From Saccharopolyspora sp. NFXS83 (GTDB lineage: Bacteria; Actinomycetota; Actinomycetes; Mycobacteriales; Pseudonocardiaceae): a stretch of 64,000 bases of DNA. Below the pieces are notes generated by a model. The model did no database searches and was not told where the DNA came from. It saw only the letters and a program-made list of their open reading frames with translations. The position numbers were made by a program, and so were the translations under genes. The DNA is taken from contig NZ_JAPFGB010000020.1 in the NCBI RefSeq assembly GCF_026241095.1, forward strand, positions 1-64,000, read 5' to 3'. Shown piece by piece: positions 62,519-64,000 of this stretch (position 1 is its first letter; every line of letters begins with the position of its first letter).

Positions 62519-63958
62519 TCACTCCGCGAGGACGGCGGCGGGCACCGCGGACCGGAACTCGTGGTCACCGTCGGCGATGACTCGGTGCAGCACCGCCATC
62601 GTGCGGTCCAGGTAGCGGGCGACGTTCTCCGCCGCGACCGCGGTGTCGGGGTAGCTGGCCTTGAGGTACGTGAGGCCGCGCAGCCGGTTGATCCACATCG
62701 GCACGTCGAAGCCCTCGCCCGGCCCGCTGAGCACCTGCGCGTCCGCCTGCTCCCACAGCTCGCCGCCGCGGATCCGGCGCAGGTCGATGAACGACACGAT
62801 GGGCAGCACCGTGCGCGCGTCCTCCTGCAGCTTCAGCTGCGAACCCAGCAGCTCCACCAGCTTCACCACCGGCACGTCCGCGATGGCGCGAGCGCGAGCG
62901 AAGGCCTGCTCCGCCGCGGTGAGCACCTCGCCGAACGTGCCGAGGCCGGTGAGCGCGAAGTGCAGCGGGACCAGGTTGATGAACCAGCCCTGCGCCGCCG
63001 CCCACTGCCGTTCGTCGCGGGTCTGCACCGGCGTCAGCGTCCGGAACGACTCCGTGCCGGCCAGTTCCGACGCGGCGATCGCGAGCGCCGCGAAGATCCC
63101 TGCCGCGAAGCCGCCGCGGTGCTCCCGGCAGCGCTTGCCGAACGCGTTCGCCTGGTCGGCGTCGAACAGCTCCCGCTCCATCAGCAGCTTGCCGCGAGGT
63201 TCGTCGTCGTCGAGCCCCAGCGGCAGCGGGAACGATGGCGGCCGTTCGCCGCCGCTGAGCCAGAAGTCGCTCCAGGTCTGCACGGCGGCGGCCTGCGCCT
63301 CCGGCTCGATGGCGAGTCCTCGCTCCCGCGCGGCGAACACCGCGTGGTCTCCGACCTCCGGCAGCGCCGCGGGTTCGCCGCCGATCTGCTGCTCGTAGAG
63401 CCGGCGCAGCTCGTCGAACACGAGGAAGATCGAATATCCGTCGGTGTGCGCGTGGTCCACGGCGAAGAACACCGTGGAGGATTCCTCGCGCAGCACCGCG
63501 CCGAGCACGAACGGCGGCCACCGAAGGGCGCTGGTGGCGGTGTCGAACCGGTGCAGCAGGTGCTCCCGGATCTGCGCTCCGGTGTCGTAGTCGCCGACCT
63601 CCACCGGGACGAACTCGACGTCGTCGGTGTCGAGCGCGCAGCGGCGCAGCTCGTCGCCGGTGTCCTCGAACCAGGTCAGCAGCGTGCCGTGCCTGCGCAC
63701 CCACTGCTGCCAGGCCACGGCCATCGCCTCGGCGTCGAGCCTGCCGGGCAGGTCGAACACCGTGGACAGCCACGGGGAGTGCACCGCCCCGGCCGCATCG
63801 TTGGCCAGCGAGCGGCGGATGTGGTTCTCCTGGAAGGACGACGGCGGAGCGGGGTGCTCCCGCGCGACACCCATCGAGTCCATTGTGGACTCGATGGGTC
63901 GCCATTCGACGAGCGTGCCGGGGACGGGCTCGTACTCGCGGAGTGCGTTCATCCTCAT
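62519..63958 (-). CDS. Stand-alone condensation-domain (PapA-like) acyltransferase, canonical HxxxDG
   Basis: This 479-residue paralogue of the next gene has similar length and order of motifs (WVRRHGTLLTWFE, RWPPFVLGAV and AQGWFINLVPL are shared in form). Its active site is DHAHTDG (His169, Asp173, Gly174), the canonical HxxxDG. The pair is probably cotranscribed. Because the start is only 40 bases from the window edge, further operon members may lie to the right. Confidence 0.87.
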   Translation of the reverse strand: MRMNALREYEPVPGTLVEWRPIESTMDSMGVAREHPAPPSSFQENHIRRSLANDAAGAVHSPWLSTVFDLPGRLDAEAMAVAWQQWVRRHGTLLTWFEDTGDELRRCALDTDDVEFVPVEVGDYDTGAQIREHLLHRFDTATSALRWPPFVLGAVLREESSTVFFAVDHAHTDGYSIFLVFDELRRLYEQQIGGEPAALPEVGDHAVFAARERGLAIEPEAQAAAVQTWSDFWLSGGERPPSFPLPLGLDDDEPRGKLLMERELFDADQANAFGKRCREHRGGFAAGIFAALAIAASELAGTESFRTLTPVQTRDERQWAAAQGWFINLVPLHFALTGLGTFGEVLTAAEQAFARARAIADVPVVKLVELLGSQLKLQEDARTVLPIVSFIDLRRIRGGELWEQADAQVLSGPGEGFDVPMWINRLRGLTYLKASYPDTAVAAENVARYLDRTMAVLHRVIADGDHEFRSAVPAAVLAE

Positions 63959-64000
63959 GAACGGGATCCCTTCGCCACGGGGTCGTGCTCGAGGCCGGCA

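Overview
The window is about 72% G+C, and its genes use GTG and (at least once) TTG starts, end-to-start ATGA/GTGA overlaps and several apparently leaderless promoters. Together with an actinobacterial-type propane monooxygenase operon, DUF574 methyltransferases, F420/PPOX-type proteins and type VII secretion-like cargo, this points to a filamentous actinomycete of the Pseudonocardiaceae. A dispersed hairpin repeat in the first 18 kb resembles one I associate with Saccharopolyspora, so that genus is my best guess (recall, not a search).

Left end (1-18.3 kb). A minus-strand biosynthetic operon holds a three-module NRPS (C-A-T-E / C-A-T / C-A-T-TE), an overlapping mbtH-like gene, a shortened AMP-ligase with an extra C-terminal domain, and a cupin with a six-cysteine tail. 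It should make a short N-capped peptide. Next come a membrane-anchored esterase, a GlsB-type membrane protein, an XRE-cupin regulator and an AhpD-like protein. Four copies of a ~165 bp structured repeat lie in the spacers.

Centre-left (18.3-41 kb). A small P-loop kinase and a GH46 chitosanase are followed by a four-gene overlapping operon (SBP5 lipoprotein, methyltransferase, two permeases, no ATPase), then an enoyl-CoA hydratase. A second plus-strand group encodes two peptidoglycan hydrolases with type VII-like helical regions, two YbaB-like proteins and a NERD protein. Housekeeping and regulatory genes follow: an acyltransferase-like membrane protein, DUF574 methyltransferase, thioesterase, Clp-N regulator, TetR facing a frameshifted GXWXG-domain gene, zinc alcohol dehydrogenase, STAS protein, cupin, MerR-SulP pair, aldo/keto reductase and an MTD1-like methylene-THF dehydrogenase.

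Propane monooxygenase island (41.3-50.5 kb). prmA-prmB-prmC-prmD, a MIP18-fold protein and a dedicated GroEL form one minus-strand operon, divergent from a MimR/AcoR-like activator. A possible 26-residue microprotein fills the prmB-prmC gap. Hairpins sharing the same 9 bp stem base bracket the island.

Right end (50.5-64 kb). A PPOX protein and a dienelactone hydrolase precede an MMPL/YhgE membrane pair with a divergent TetR and clear operators. An OsmC protein, an amidase and a DMT exporter follow. Two tandem stand-alone condensation-domain (PapA-like) acyltransferases reach the window edge. I saw no rRNA, tRNA, CRISPR array, transposase or replication origin.
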